A stretch of 50,524 nt of DNA from Actinomycetota bacterium. GTDB lineage: Bacteria; Actinomycetota; Thermoleophilia; Solirubrobacterales; 70-9. The stretch covers positions 1 to 50,524 of the forward strand of contig JAFDWD010000096.1 in the NCBI GenBank assembly GCA_018268695.1, given 5' to 3'. Positions 40,664-49,441 of this stretch are shown piece after piece. The position numbers and the translations under genes are program-made. The notes under the pieces were generated by a model, which was given only the letters and a program-made list of their open reading frames with translations, ran no database searches and was not told where the DNA came from. Numbering within the stretch: position 1 is the stretch's first letter; the number at the start of each line of letters is the position of its first letter.

Positions 40664-42736
40664 TCAGATCTCCCGCGCCGTCGTCTCGGCCTCGTAGATG
40701 ACGGCCTCGATCGACCGCGGCGCCAGCGCGTCGCCGACCAGCATCACGGCGCCGTCGTAGGCACCTCGGAGTTCGGCGTGGAGCTCGTCGTGGGGCAGGC
40801 GAGGCAGTGACAGGACGACGGTGTCGAACTCACGCTCGACCAGCGGCCCACCGAAGACGCCGGTGAGGCTGAGCCGGCCGGGCTCGATCGCCTCGATCGT
40901 CCGCTGGGTGGTAAGGGTGACGCCGGCGTCGAGCAGCCGCGGCCCGATCCAGAACCAGTCCTGGGTGCGGATGGCCTCTTCGCCGACCGCCGAGTGCGGG
41001 GTGACGATCTCCACCGTCGAGCCGACGTCGGTGAGCAGCTCCGCCAGGCCGAGCGGCAGATAGTGACCTAGTTCGTCATAGATCAACACCCGCGAACCAA
41101 GCGCGCCGCCATCCGCAAGCGCCAGCCGTACAGCGCTGCCGAGGTCGAGCACGTTCGCCGATTCACAGCCAGGGATCGCGTCCCGCTCCGGCCGGTAGGG
41201 GCTGGGGATCCCCTGGGTGGCATAGAAGGAGCCGGTGGCGCAGACGACCAGATCGGCCTCGAGGCCGGCGATGGCCGCGACGTCGACCTCCGAACCGAGC
41301 CGGACGTCGACCTCGTATTTCTCCAGCGGCCGGCGCAGGTTCGAGATCGCGTCCTCCCAGCCGGCCCTGGTCGGCAGCTGCCGCAGCAGGTTGAGGTGGC
41401 CGCCGAGATCGGTGCCGGCCTCGTGCAGGATCACCTTGTGCCCGCGCGCCGCAGCGGTGCCGCCAAGCCGCATCCCGGCGGGGCCGCCGCCGACCACCAC
41501 CACCGTCTTCGCCTCGCGCGGGTCGACCAGCCGCAGCGTGCCGTCGCCCAGCTTCGCCTCGCGGCCAGTCGCCGGGTTCATCATGCAGGGCACGCGTTTC
41601 TGGTCGAAGGCGTGGGCGAGGCAGATGTTGGCGCCGACGCACTTGACGATGTCCTCGGTCCGCCCCTCCTGTGCCTTCTTGACCAGGAACGGGTCGGCGA
41701 GCTGGGCGCGGGTCATCGCCGCCATGTCGGTCGCGCCTTCGCCGACCAGGCGCTCGGCGGTGGCAACGTCGGCGATCCGGCCGACGAGGAAGACCACGCC
41801 ACGGTCGCCGACGATCCCTTTCACCGTCCGGCCGGCCTCCTCGAGGAACCCTTCGGGAACCTGCATCGGCGAGACCGTCCGAAAAAGGGTGTGGTACCCA
41901 CCGCAGGAGATGCTGAAGTAATCGAAGAGATCGCAGTCGGCGAGGTAGCTGACGATCTCCTGCGCTTCGTCGCCGGTAAGGCCGGCGTCACCGATGAATT
42001 CGTCATAGGACAGGCGAACGCCGACGGTCATCTCACCGCCGACCTGACCGCGGACCGACTCGGCGATCTCACGGATCAGCCGACAGCGGTTCTCGATGCT
42101 GCCGCCGTAGCGGTCGTCTCGCTTGTTATAGGCAGGGCTAAGGAACTGCCCCAGGAGGTAGCTGTGGGCGGCATGGATCTCGACACCGTCAAGGCCCGCG
42201 GCCTTGACGTTGAGGGCTGATTCACCGAAAGCCTGGACGGTACTGTCCATCTCGTTCTGGCCCATCACCATCGGTACCTCACGATGGACAATCGAGGTGA
42301 CACGAGAGGCAGCCCAGAGCGGGTGCCACTCGTCGTAGATCATCGTCCCTTTGTCGTGGACGCCGGAACCGAACAACTGCACGAACTGGCGGCCACCTTG
42401 CTCGTGCACCGCCTCGGCGAGCTTCGCGTACTGCGGCACCGCACGGCGGTCGTGAGCGGTGCAGCCGGGATAGAAGGATCCTTTCCAGATCGGGTGGCCC
42501 GCCTGCTGCTCGGTGATCATCAGCCCCACCCCACCCTTTGCGCGCTCCGTGTAAAAGGCGATGTGACGATCACTAAGAAGGTGTTCCTCACCGTAAAGAA
42601 TGGTCTGTGCCGTGTACATGACACGGTTACGAACACGGGTCGGTCCGATGTCGAGGGGCTCCCAGAGATGGGTTAGCTGACCGTTTGCGGGCGTGGTCGA
42701 CTGTGCCGCTGCCGCGGCGCCGGGGGGCGACTGCAT
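40664..42736 (-). CDS. NADH:flavin oxidoreductase (TMADH/FadH-type) with altered Fe-S site
   Basis: 690 residues: FMN-binding Old-Yellow-Enzyme barrel (residues ~15-360, GVEIHAAHSYLLGQFLSP and KRDDRYGGSIENRCRL), then an Fe-S segment and two Rossmann regions (VVVVGGGPAGMRLG, LVCATGSF). The Fe-S motif of this family has four Cys; here it is Cys366, Ala369, Cys372, Cys384, so one ligand is replaced. It may hold a 3Fe-4S or no cluster. Family reactions include reduction of enoyl double bonds and oxidation of methylamines or histamine. First gene of the operon ending with the cysteine hydrolase. Confidence 0.9.
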   Translation of the reverse strand: MQSPPGAAAAAQSTTPANGQLTHLWEPLDIGPTRVRNRVMYTAQTILYGEEHLLSDRHIAFYTERAKGGVGLMITEQQAGHPIWKGSFYPGCTAHDRRAVPQYAKLAEAVHEQGGRQFVQLFGSGVHDKGTMIYDEWHPLWAASRVTSIVHREVPMVMGQNEMDSTVQAFGESALNVKAAGLDGVEIHAAHSYLLGQFLSPAYNKRDDRYGGSIENRCRLIREIAESVRGQVGGEMTVGVRLSYDEFIGDAGLTGDEAQEIVSYLADCDLFDYFSISCGGYHTLFRTVSPMQVPEGFLEEAGRTVKGIVGDRGVVFLVGRIADVATAERLVGEGATDMAAMTRAQLADPFLVKKAQEGRTEDIVKCVGANICLAHAFDQKRVPCMMNPATGREAKLGDGTLRLVDPREAKTVVVVGGGPAGMRLGGTAAARGHKVILHEAGTDLGGHLNLLRQLPTRAGWEDAISNLRRPLEKYEVDVRLGSEVDVAAIAGLEADLVVCATGSFYATQGIPSPYRPERDAIPGCESANVLDLGSAVRLALADGGALGSRVLIYDELGHYLPLGLAELLTDVGSTVEIVTPHSAVGEEAIRTQDWFWIGPRLLDAGVTLTTQRTIEAIEPGRLSLTGVFGGPLVEREFDTVVLSLPRLPHDELHAELRGAYDGAVMLVGDALAPRSIEAVIYEAETTAREI

Positions 42737-42810
42737 AGGTGTGCTCTCTCCTCAGGCCGGCGAACCGGCATCGAAGCTAGAAGTGTGTAACCAGCTTCTC
42801 CGAAGTATCA

Positions 42811-42829
42811 CGGTGGCAATTCACCACCG
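42811..42829. promoter_or_regulatory. CGGTGG-N7-CCACCG inverted repeat before the OYE operon
   Basis: Perfect 6-base arms, 75-93 bases upstream of the flavoprotein start and downstream of the iron alcohol dehydrogenase gene. It could terminate the HyuA-HyuB-dehydrogenase operon or serve as operator for the next one. GCAAATA follows at 42829, as in the upstream regions of the ribose-type and HyuA operons. Confidence 0.4.
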
Positions 42830-42862
42830 CAAATACATTTAGGGCGAGAGCAACATCGTGGT

Positions 42863-43960
42863 TCAGCTATGGGCGCCGGCGCTCTTCAGCAGGGCGCGCA
42901 GGTCAGGCTCCGCCGCGGGCCGGGCGTTGTTCGCGCGGAACGGGTGTTCCTCCGCGGCGGCGACCATCGCCTCGACCTCCGCCGCACCGAGCTCCTCGCC
43001 GCGGAACCGTGGCTCAAATCCGACGGCGGCATAGAGGTCGGCGAGGCGGTCGGCCAGCTCCCGGTCGACCGGGTCCAACTGCTCACGGTTGAAGGCGGCG
43101 ACGTAGGGCAGCAGGACGCCGTTCTGGTACCCGTGTGGGAGGCTGACCGCCGAGGCGGCCGAAAGTGCGTGGGCGAGGCCGAGGCCGGAGCTGCCGCAGG
43201 CGAGATTGGCCATCGCGCTGGCCTCGATCAACGTCTGCAGGTCGGCCTCGCGGCGCTCCTCGAGTGCCGTCGGCAGCGTCGCCAGCAGGAGCGCCGCCGC
43301 GGACCTGGCGAGGGCATCGGTGAAGCGGGATCGGCCGCGGGCCCAAAGCGCCTCGAACGCGTGGCTGATCGCGTCGAGGCCGGCGTAGAGCATCGGCCGC
43401 CGGGGCAGCTCGCGGAGCACCCGGCCGTCGAGCAAGGCTACCCGCGGCTCGTACCCGGGGCCGCGGATGATCGCCTGCGCGGCGCCGCCACCGGCCCGCT
43501 TGAGGACGAAGGCGTTGGAGACCTCGCTGCCGGACCCGGCCGTGGTCGGGATCGCCAGGCAGGGCAGCGCCGGGGACCTCGCCAGCCCGATTCCCTCGAG
43601 CTCGGCCAAGGGCCGCGGGTCGGCGAGCCCGAGGGCGACCGCCTTGGCGCCCCCGAGCCCGCTGCCGCCGCCGACCCCGAGCACCCGCCGGCAGCCGGCC
43701 GCGCGCGCCTCGTCGACCAGCTCCGCCACCGCCTCGAAGCTCGGGTCGGCATCGACCAACGAACAGTCGAAGAGCGGCTCCTCGGCGGCCGCCGCCTTCA
43801 CCTCGTCCAGCAGGCCGGCCTCGGCGACGCCCCGGTCGCAGACGACCGCGACGCGGCCCCCGCCGAGCCCGTGCAGCAACTCGCCCGCGCGCGCCAGCGA
43901 GCCGATCCCGGCAACGATCTGGGTCGGTGCGGAGAAGCGGCCGGCGGCGGCGCCGCTCAC
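42863..43960 (-). CDS. Iron-containing alcohol dehydrogenase/maleylacetate reductase-like
   Basis: 365 residues from GTG at 43960, overlapping the HyuB stop (GTGA). GGGSGLGGAKAVAL is the nucleotide loop, AIPTTAGSGSEVSNAFVL is the family signature, and the metal ligands are expected in GLDAISHAFEA and LAHALSAASAVSLPHGYQNGVLLPY. Maleylacetate reductases belong to this group and reduce a keto-muconate in hydroxyquinol pathways. The genes HyuA and HyuB-like precede it, so it may instead act on a keto product of the carboxylase/hydrolase. Both options are open. Confidence 0.87.
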   Translation of the reverse strand: MSGAAAGRFSAPTQIVAGIGSLARAGELLHGLGGGRVAVVCDRGVAEAGLLDEVKAAAAEEPLFDCSLVDADPSFEAVAELVDEARAAGCRRVLGVGGGSGLGGAKAVALGLADPRPLAELEGIGLARSPALPCLAIPTTAGSGSEVSNAFVLKRAGGGAAQAIIRGPGYEPRVALLDGRVLRELPRRPMLYAGLDAISHAFEALWARGRSRFTDALARSAAALLLATLPTALEERREADLQTLIEASAMANLACGSSGLGLAHALSAASAVSLPHGYQNGVLLPYVAAFNREQLDPVDRELADRLADLYAAVGFEPRFRGEELGAAEVEAMVAAAEEHPFRANNARPAAEPDLRALLKSAGAHS

Positions 43961-46116
43961 TTGTGCAGCTCGATCGAGTGCAGGTCGGACTCGCCGACCC
44001 GACCGACCTCGCACTCGAGCAGGGTCGCGCAGGCGGGGCAGGAGAACTCGCGCAGCTCGAGCTCCGGGTGGAGGCGGATGCGCCGACCGTGATCCTCCGG
44101 CCTGACCAGGCGCCGCGCCGCGCCCCGCTTCCAGTCTCCGTCCGAGGCACCGAGGTCCTCGCCGCATCGGCAGTGCAGCCGCCCGTCTCCGCCGCGAGTC
44201 AGGTACGGGCCGAGCGGCTCGCCCGTCGCACTCGGGTCCACCGGCACCTCGCGACTCGGGTCGGAGCCGAGGCGTTCGGCGCGGATCGCCTTGCGCCGGG
44301 CAGCGGTGGCGGCGAGGTCCAGCTCGCCGTCCTCGACGACGACCCCGTAATGGTCGTGGGCCGACACGGGGCTGACGAGCCCGTCGATGACGTCGGCGAG
44401 AACCGCCTCCGGGTCACGGTCGAGCGGATCACCGAAGCCGCCGCCACCCTGGAAGCTGTAGGCGAAGACTTCGCCGGCCCGCAGCGGGAAGTGCCCCGGC
44501 TTCGGTCCCGTCTCCTCGGTCCCCGTGATCGCCCGCAGGGCGTCCGGCCCGAGCACCCGGCCGATCGTGCCCTCGCCCTCGCGCAGCAACAGCGGGTCGT
44601 TGCAGGCCGCCTCCATGCCGCCGAAGAGGCCGGCAGAGTTCGGCACCTCGACCCCGTGGCTGATCAGCATCGCGCCGAGCTCGTCGACGTCGTGGGGGGT
44701 CAGTGCCAACCCGACCGCGGCGCCGCCGCGGTGACGGCCCGGTCCGGCGGTGTCCGGCACCAGCCGGCGATAGAGATAGAGGAGGGGGCCGCCGGCCTCG
44801 TTGCTCTCGACGTTGGCGATCGAGGGCCGCGGCACGCAGTAATCGCCGGAGCCGCTGATCCCGTCGTGATCGGCATAGGCGCCACCACCCCCCGCGGTGG
44901 AATCCAGCACGAAGGTCCCGTAGGGCCCGCCGTCGCGGTCCTGGCCGGCCAAGGTGAGGACCATCATCGAGCCCTTGGTGATCGCCGCCGCCTCGGAGCT
45001 GGTCGCGGCCGAGCAGGCCGCGAGGCGCGAGATCGCGGCGACGCTGACGTTGGTCGCGACCCAGACCGCGGAGACGGTGCCCGAGGAGACCGGTGCCGGC
45101 CAGGACGCGTTGATGATCGAGGCCTCGGGCGCCCGCACCTCGACCGGGTGCAGGATCCCGTGGTTCCAGCGGATGTCCGGGGCGAGGATCGGCAGCAGGG
45201 CCGTGAAGACGGCGCCGACCAACCCCGAGCGGGTGCAGTTGATGAAGCCCGGCGCCTGCGGCGAGGAGCCCTCGAAGTCGAAGACCAGCTCGTCGGCCTG
45301 CTTGTGGACGGCGAGCCGGACCTCGTAGAGCAGATCGTCGTGGCCGTCGTGCTCGAGGAAATCGACGGCACGGAAGATGCCGTCTGGCAGTTGCAGCAGC
45401 CGCGCTCGGAAGCGCCGCTCCGAGGCCTCGATCTCGGCCTCCATGACGCCGAGGACGCGCTCGGTGCCGTAGCGCTCCATCACCTCCGCAAGCCGCCGGG
45501 CGGCGACGTTGTTGGCGGCGATCATCGCCTTCAGGTCCAGCCCGAGGACCATCGGCAACCGCGTCATCCCCATGATCATCTGCCAGATGTCCTCGCGGAT
45601 CTCACCGCCTTCGACGATCTTCACCCCGGGCAGCAGCATCGCCTCCTGCTGGATCTCGTAGGCGTCGACCGCCCAGCTGCCGAAGCTCATGCCGCCGATG
45701 TCGAGCTGGTGTGCGCACGACCCGGCCCAGGCGATCAGCCGCTCACCGTCGAACAGCGGCGCCACGATCGCGACGTCGGGCTGATGCACGGCGCCACGGT
45801 AGGGATCGTTGAGGATGAACATGTCACCGGGCCGGATCCCGGGGTTCTCGCTGAACTGGGCGATCACGTTCTTGATCACCGATGACATCGTGCCGCTGTG
45901 GAAGAGGACCTGGGGCCCCATCGTCACGGTCGAGCCGTCGGCGAGATAGATGCCGTTGTTGAAGTCGGTCGCCTCGGTCACCACCGGCGAACCGGAGACC
46001 GCCTTCAAGGTGATCGCCTGCTCCTCGGCGATCGCCGAGAGCTTGTTGCGGATCACCTCGAAGCTGATCGGGTCGAGGTTGCCCAGGTCGTGGATGGGCT
46101 CAGCGATGGTGCTCAC
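43957..46116 (-). CDS. HyuB-family subunit fused to an acetone-carboxylase-gamma-like zinc ribbon
   Basis: 719 residues from GTG at 46116, with AAAGGAG upstream and GTGA overlap with HyuA. The main part (residues ~10-560) matches hydantoinase B/oxoprolinase: FEVIRNKLSAIAEEQAITLKAVSGSPVVTEATDFN, DMFILNDPYRGAVHQPDV and PGAGRHRGGAA-type Gly regions. The last ~75 residues carry CRCG (Cys649, Cys651) and CPAC (Cys693, Cys696), a zinc ribbon like the separate gamma subunit of acetone or acetophenone carboxylase. Thus the complex could be an ATP-dependent carboxylase of a ketone rather than a hydantoinase. Confidence 0.87.
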   Translation of the reverse strand: MSTIAEPIHDLGNLDPISFEVIRNKLSAIAEEQAITLKAVSGSPVVTEATDFNNGIYLADGSTVTMGPQVLFHSGTMSSVIKNVIAQFSENPGIRPGDMFILNDPYRGAVHQPDVAIVAPLFDGERLIAWAGSCAHQLDIGGMSFGSWAVDAYEIQQEAMLLPGVKIVEGGEIREDIWQMIMGMTRLPMVLGLDLKAMIAANNVAARRLAEVMERYGTERVLGVMEAEIEASERRFRARLLQLPDGIFRAVDFLEHDGHDDLLYEVRLAVHKQADELVFDFEGSSPQAPGFINCTRSGLVGAVFTALLPILAPDIRWNHGILHPVEVRAPEASIINASWPAPVSSGTVSAVWVATNVSVAAISRLAACSAATSSEAAAITKGSMMVLTLAGQDRDGGPYGTFVLDSTAGGGGAYADHDGISGSGDYCVPRPSIANVESNEAGGPLLYLYRRLVPDTAGPGRHRGGAAVGLALTPHDVDELGAMLISHGVEVPNSAGLFGGMEAACNDPLLLREGEGTIGRVLGPDALRAITGTEETGPKPGHFPLRAGEVFAYSFQGGGGFGDPLDRDPEAVLADVIDGLVSPVSAHDHYGVVVEDGELDLAATAARRKAIRAERLGSDPSREVPVDPSATGEPLGPYLTRGGDGRLHCRCGEDLGASDGDWKRGAARRLVRPEDHGRRIRLHPELELREFSCPACATLLECEVGRVGESDLHSIELHK

Positions 46117-48239
46117 ACCTTGCTCCTTTCCTGGATCACGAGGTTGCCGTGCGGGTCGACTGCGGCGACCTGCCCGGACCCGACGAAGACAGTCGTCGTC
46201 GGGTGCTCGACCACTGCCGGGCCGGGCAGCTCCGAGCCGGCGGCAAGGCCGCCCCAGTGGGCCACCACGGCGTCGGCGTAGTCGTCGATGGCGGTGTCGT
46301 AGACGCGGCGGCTCTCCTGCCGGTCGTCGGCCACCGGCGCCGTCGCCTGCAGGTCGGGCTTGCGACGCCGGCCGATCGCGTCGACCCTGAAGGTGGTCAT
46401 CTCGATCCCCGCCTCGCGGAAGGCCGCGCCTTTGCCGTAGGTGTCTTCGTAGGTCCGCTCGAAGCGCTCGAACAGAGCCTCGAGCGCCGCCTCGTCGAGC
46501 ACCCCTGGCTCGACCGGGACGATCAGCTCGTGGGTCTGGCGGCGGAAGCGCATGTCGACGCTGCGGCGCAACTCCGCCTGCTCGGCCTCGATCCCGTTGC
46601 CGCGCAGGCGCTCGAGACACTCCGCTTCGAGTGCCTGGAAGCGCTCCTCGATCTCGCCCACCTCGATCCCGGCGGTGAGCGCTTGAGCTCCGCCACCGGC
46701 CCGGACCAGGTAGGAGCGCTCGGCCGAGTGATGGATGTCGGAAGCGAGCGCGCCGTAGGCGGACTGGACCATCGAGACGGCGGGGACGACGATCTTGGCC
46801 GCCCCGAGATCGCTACCGAAGCCGGCGCAGTGCATCGGGCCGGCACCGCCATAGGCATAGAGCACGAAATCGCGGGGATCGTGACCGCGGCCGATCGTCA
46901 GCTGCCGCAGCGTGTCGGCCATCTGCGAGTCGACGATCCGGCGGATGCCGGCCGCCGCCCGTACCACGTCCTCACCCAGCGGCTCCGCGATCTGCTCGGC
47001 GATCGCCGCTTCGGCCGCCTCTTTGTCGAGCTTCATCCGCCCGCCGAGGAACGTCTCCGGATCGATCACCCCGAGGACCAGGTCGGCGTCGGTGACCGTC
47101 GCCCGCGTGCCGCCGCGCTGGTAACAGACCGGTCCCGGCATCGCCCCGGCACTCTCCGGGCCGACCCTGATCATCCCGTCCTCGACCGTGGCGATCGAGC
47201 CGCCGCCGGAGCCGATCGCGGTGATGTCGACCATCGACGCGCTGAGGTGGTAACCGCCGACCTCGGTGTGTGAGCTGATCGTGGGGCGCCCGTCGAGGAT
47301 CAGCCCGACGTCGAAGCTGGTTCCGCCCATGTCGGTGGTGATCACGTTGTCGTGACCGAGCATCTCGGCCAGGTAGCGAGAGCCGATCACGCCGCCGCTC
47401 GGACCGCTGGCCAGCAGCAGCACCGCGTGCGCGGCCGCGTCGTGGGCGCTCATCACCCCGCCGATGCTGTTCATGACGCTGAACTGACCGTCGAAGCCGC
47501 GGTCGCGGAGGCCGCGCTCGAGCCGGTCCAGATAGGCGGCGACGACCGGGCCGAGGTAGCTGTTGAGGACGGTCGTCGCGGTCCGCTCGTACTCGCCGAT
47601 CACCGGGCTGACGTCGCTGGACAGGCTGATGAACAGATCTCTCCCGGCCGCCACCCGGATCAGGTCGCGCAGTCGCTGCTCGTGCTCGGGGTTCTTGAAG
47701 GACCACAGCAGGCTGACGGCGAACGCCTCGACGCCGGCCGCGAGGAGGTTTTCGATCTCGCCCCGGGCGGCCGCCTCGTCGAGGGGGACGAGGACGCGGC
47801 CGCTCTGGTCGACGCGCTCGGTGATCTCGCGGACGAGGCGCCGCGGGACGATCGGCTGCGGCTGGCTGCGGCGGCTGTACCAACCGAGCTCGTCGGTGGC
47901 CAGGCCGGTCGTGAATCCCATCAGCCTCTGGATGAAGAGCGTGTCGCCGAAGCCGGCGGTGGTCAGCAGGGCGGTGGTCGCCCCGGTGCGCTCGATCAGC
48001 GCGTTGGTCGCCTGCGTGGTGCCGTGGCCGAAGCTCTCGACCCCGGTCAGAAACTGCTCCAGTGACATCTGCCGTTCGGCGGCGATCAGACCGAGGCCGT
48101 CGAACACCCCGCGCTCCAACTCCCCTGGGGTGGTCGGCGACTTGGTGGTGACCAGGCCGCGCTCCTCGTCCATCACGACGATGTCGGTGAAGGTGCCGCC
48201 GATGTCGACGCCGACATGGCTCACCGTGGGTGCATCCAC
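46113..48239 (-). CDS. HyuA-family subunit (hydantoinase A/oxoprolinase/acetone carboxylase beta-like)
   Basis: 708 residues from GTG at 48239, GGAGGA upstream. GVDIGGTFTDIVVMD at residues 9-23 is the phosphate loop of the ASKHA fold. SFGHGTTQATNALIERTG, TTDMGGTSFDVGLI and YAYGGAGPMHC are conserved HyuA signatures. It binds ATP and, with the HyuB-like protein, forms the two-subunit enzyme that opens a lactam/hydantoin or carboxylates a ketone. First gene of a three-gene operon, divergent from the LysR regulator. Confidence 0.92.
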   Translation of the reverse strand: MDAPTVSHVGVDIGGTFTDIVVMDEERGLVTTKSPTTPGELERGVFDGLGLIAAERQMSLEQFLTGVESFGHGTTQATNALIERTGATTALLTTAGFGDTLFIQRLMGFTTGLATDELGWYSRRSQPQPIVPRRLVREITERVDQSGRVLVPLDEAAARGEIENLLAAGVEAFAVSLLWSFKNPEHEQRLRDLIRVAAGRDLFISLSSDVSPVIGEYERTATTVLNSYLGPVVAAYLDRLERGLRDRGFDGQFSVMNSIGGVMSAHDAAAHAVLLLASGPSGGVIGSRYLAEMLGHDNVITTDMGGTSFDVGLILDGRPTISSHTEVGGYHLSASMVDITAIGSGGGSIATVEDGMIRVGPESAGAMPGPVCYQRGGTRATVTDADLVLGVIDPETFLGGRMKLDKEAAEAAIAEQIAEPLGEDVVRAAAGIRRIVDSQMADTLRQLTIGRGHDPRDFVLYAYGGAGPMHCAGFGSDLGAAKIVVPAVSMVQSAYGALASDIHHSAERSYLVRAGGGAQALTAGIEVGEIEERFQALEAECLERLRGNGIEAEQAELRRSVDMRFRRQTHELIVPVEPGVLDEAALEALFERFERTYEDTYGKGAAFREAGIEMTTFRVDAIGRRRKPDLQATAPVADDRQESRRVYDTAIDDYADAVVAHWGGLAAGSELPGPAVVEHPTTTVFVGSGQVAAVDPHGNLVIQERSKV

Positions 48240-48344
48240 GTCATTTTCCTCCGTTCATCGGACCGTTCCCTCGACCCATCCCGCCAAATTATTGCCGCTG
48301 GCCAAATAGTGCAAATAGAATGTTCCTCTACGCCCAATCGTCGA

Positions 48345-48356
48345 TTAGCTATAGTC
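48345..48356. promoter_or_regulatory. TTAGCTATAGTC element before the LysR gene
   Basis: TTAGCTAT (48345-48352) overlaps ATAGTC (48351-48356), 6-17 bases before the LysR ATG. The two halves are the right and left arms found at 37842-37857 and 32514-32529. In the same 123-base gap GCAAATA lies at 48311. Autoregulation by the LysR protein is plausible. Confidence 0.4.
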
Positions 48357-48362
48357 TGTCCC

Positions 48363-49304
48363 ATGCCGATGGATCTACGCATCCAGCTGTCCAAGCTGGC
48401 GGTCTACTGCCGGGTGGTAGAGCTGGAAAGCGTCACGAAGACGGCGAAAGAGATGTACCTCTCGCAGCCCGTGGTCACGGCGCACGTCCGCACGCTGCAG
48501 GACCGGCTCGGGGTCCAGCTGCTCTATCGCGACGGCCACTCGATGCGAACCACCGAGGAAGGCCGCCTGATCTACGAATGGGCCAAAGACGTACTCACCC
48601 GCAGTCAGGAGATGGCCAGGCGGATCGATGGCATGGCCGACGGCAGCGTCGGCGCGGCGGCGATCGCCGCGAGCATGACGATCGGGAGCTATCTGCTGCC
48701 CGATCTGCTCTCGCGGTTCGTCGCGGAGCGGCCGTCGGCGCGGATCGGTATGGACATGTTCGACCCCGAGCATGTGATCGCCTCGGTCGAATCCGGCGAG
48801 TACGACTTCGGCGTCCTCATCCTCAAGGACCCGCCGTCGACGAGCGCGCTGACCTTCGAGGAGATCGGCGAGGAGGAATTCGTCCTCATCGCCAACGTCG
48901 AGTCGACGCTGCCCGAGCGGGTGGCCAAGAGCGAGGTCGCCGAACTTCAATTTGTGGCCTCGCCCGAAAACCGCGTGCGCACCCACCTGCTCAACGAGCT
49001 ACTGCGAGAGAAAGGGATCGAGCGTGGGCCCGCCGCGATCGAGCTCGGACATGCCGAGGCGATGAAGCGGGTCTTGAAGGCGACGGAGGCGGTGTCCTTC
49101 CTCTTCAGCTCCTCGGTCGAGGACGAGCTGGCGCGGGGGGAGCTTCGGCGCATCGCCATCGACGGAGCCGAGCGGCTACCGGCTCCGATCGTCCTCGCCT
49201 ACCGAGACAGCCGCGGCTTCTCGGCGCTACAGCGTGACCTCGTCGACTCCATCCGGCACGGCATCGCGCCGGCCCTGCCGCTGGCCGCCGCCAGCGGCGC
49301 CTGA
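48363..49304 (+). CDS. LysR-family transcriptional regulator
   Basis: 313 residues from ATG at 48363; a second ATG two codons later could also serve. Winged helix at residues ~5-65 (VYCRVVELESVTKTAKEMYLSQPVVTAHVRTLQDRLGVQLLYRDGHSMRTTEEG), then a substrate-binding effector domain that starts GAAAIAASMTIGSYLLPDLL. It is divergent from the HyuA gene, the normal layout for a LysR activator of that operon. Related sites near other operons suggest that it controls them also. Effector unknown. Confidence 0.92.
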   Translation: MPMDLRIQLSKLAVYCRVVELESVTKTAKEMYLSQPVVTAHVRTLQDRLGVQLLYRDGHSMRTTEEGRLIYEWAKDVLTRSQEMARRIDGMADGSVGAAAIAASMTIGSYLLPDLLSRFVAERPSARIGMDMFDPEHVIASVESGEYDFGVLILKDPPSTSALTFEEIGEEEFVLIANVESTLPERVAKSEVAELQFVASPENRVRTHLLNELLREKGIERGPAAIELGHAEAMKRVLKATEAVSFLFSSSVEDELARGELRRIAIDGAERLPAPIVLAYRDSRGFSALQRDLVDSIRHGIAPALPLAAASGA

Positions 49305-49373
49305 AGCATCAGACCGGATCTGCTCACACCCTGGCGATAGCCGGGGTCCAGAGGCCGGCGTCCCAGGGAAATA

Positions 49374-49395
49374 ATATGAGTAGTGTTCATATAAT
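49374..49395 (+). promoter_or_regulatory. Promoter/operator before the plus-strand DapA-like gene
   Basis: ATATGA-N7-TCATAT (49374-49392) is an inverted repeat with perfect 6-base arms, and it runs into TATAAT (49390-49395), a consensus -10 box, in the most AT-rich patch of the area. No good -35 is visible at 17 bases. The overlap of symmetry and -10 suggests that a repressor blocks this promoter. Confidence 0.5.
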
Positions 49396-49441
49396 GGCCA
49401 GGGAGGAGGGAGTCAATCGAAGACGACCGAGGAGACGAGAC

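Noticed and set aside
43927..45885. 652-codon open frame antisense to HyuB
   Set aside because: No motif, Arg/Asp/Gly-rich shadow; HyuB conserved segments lie on the minus strand.
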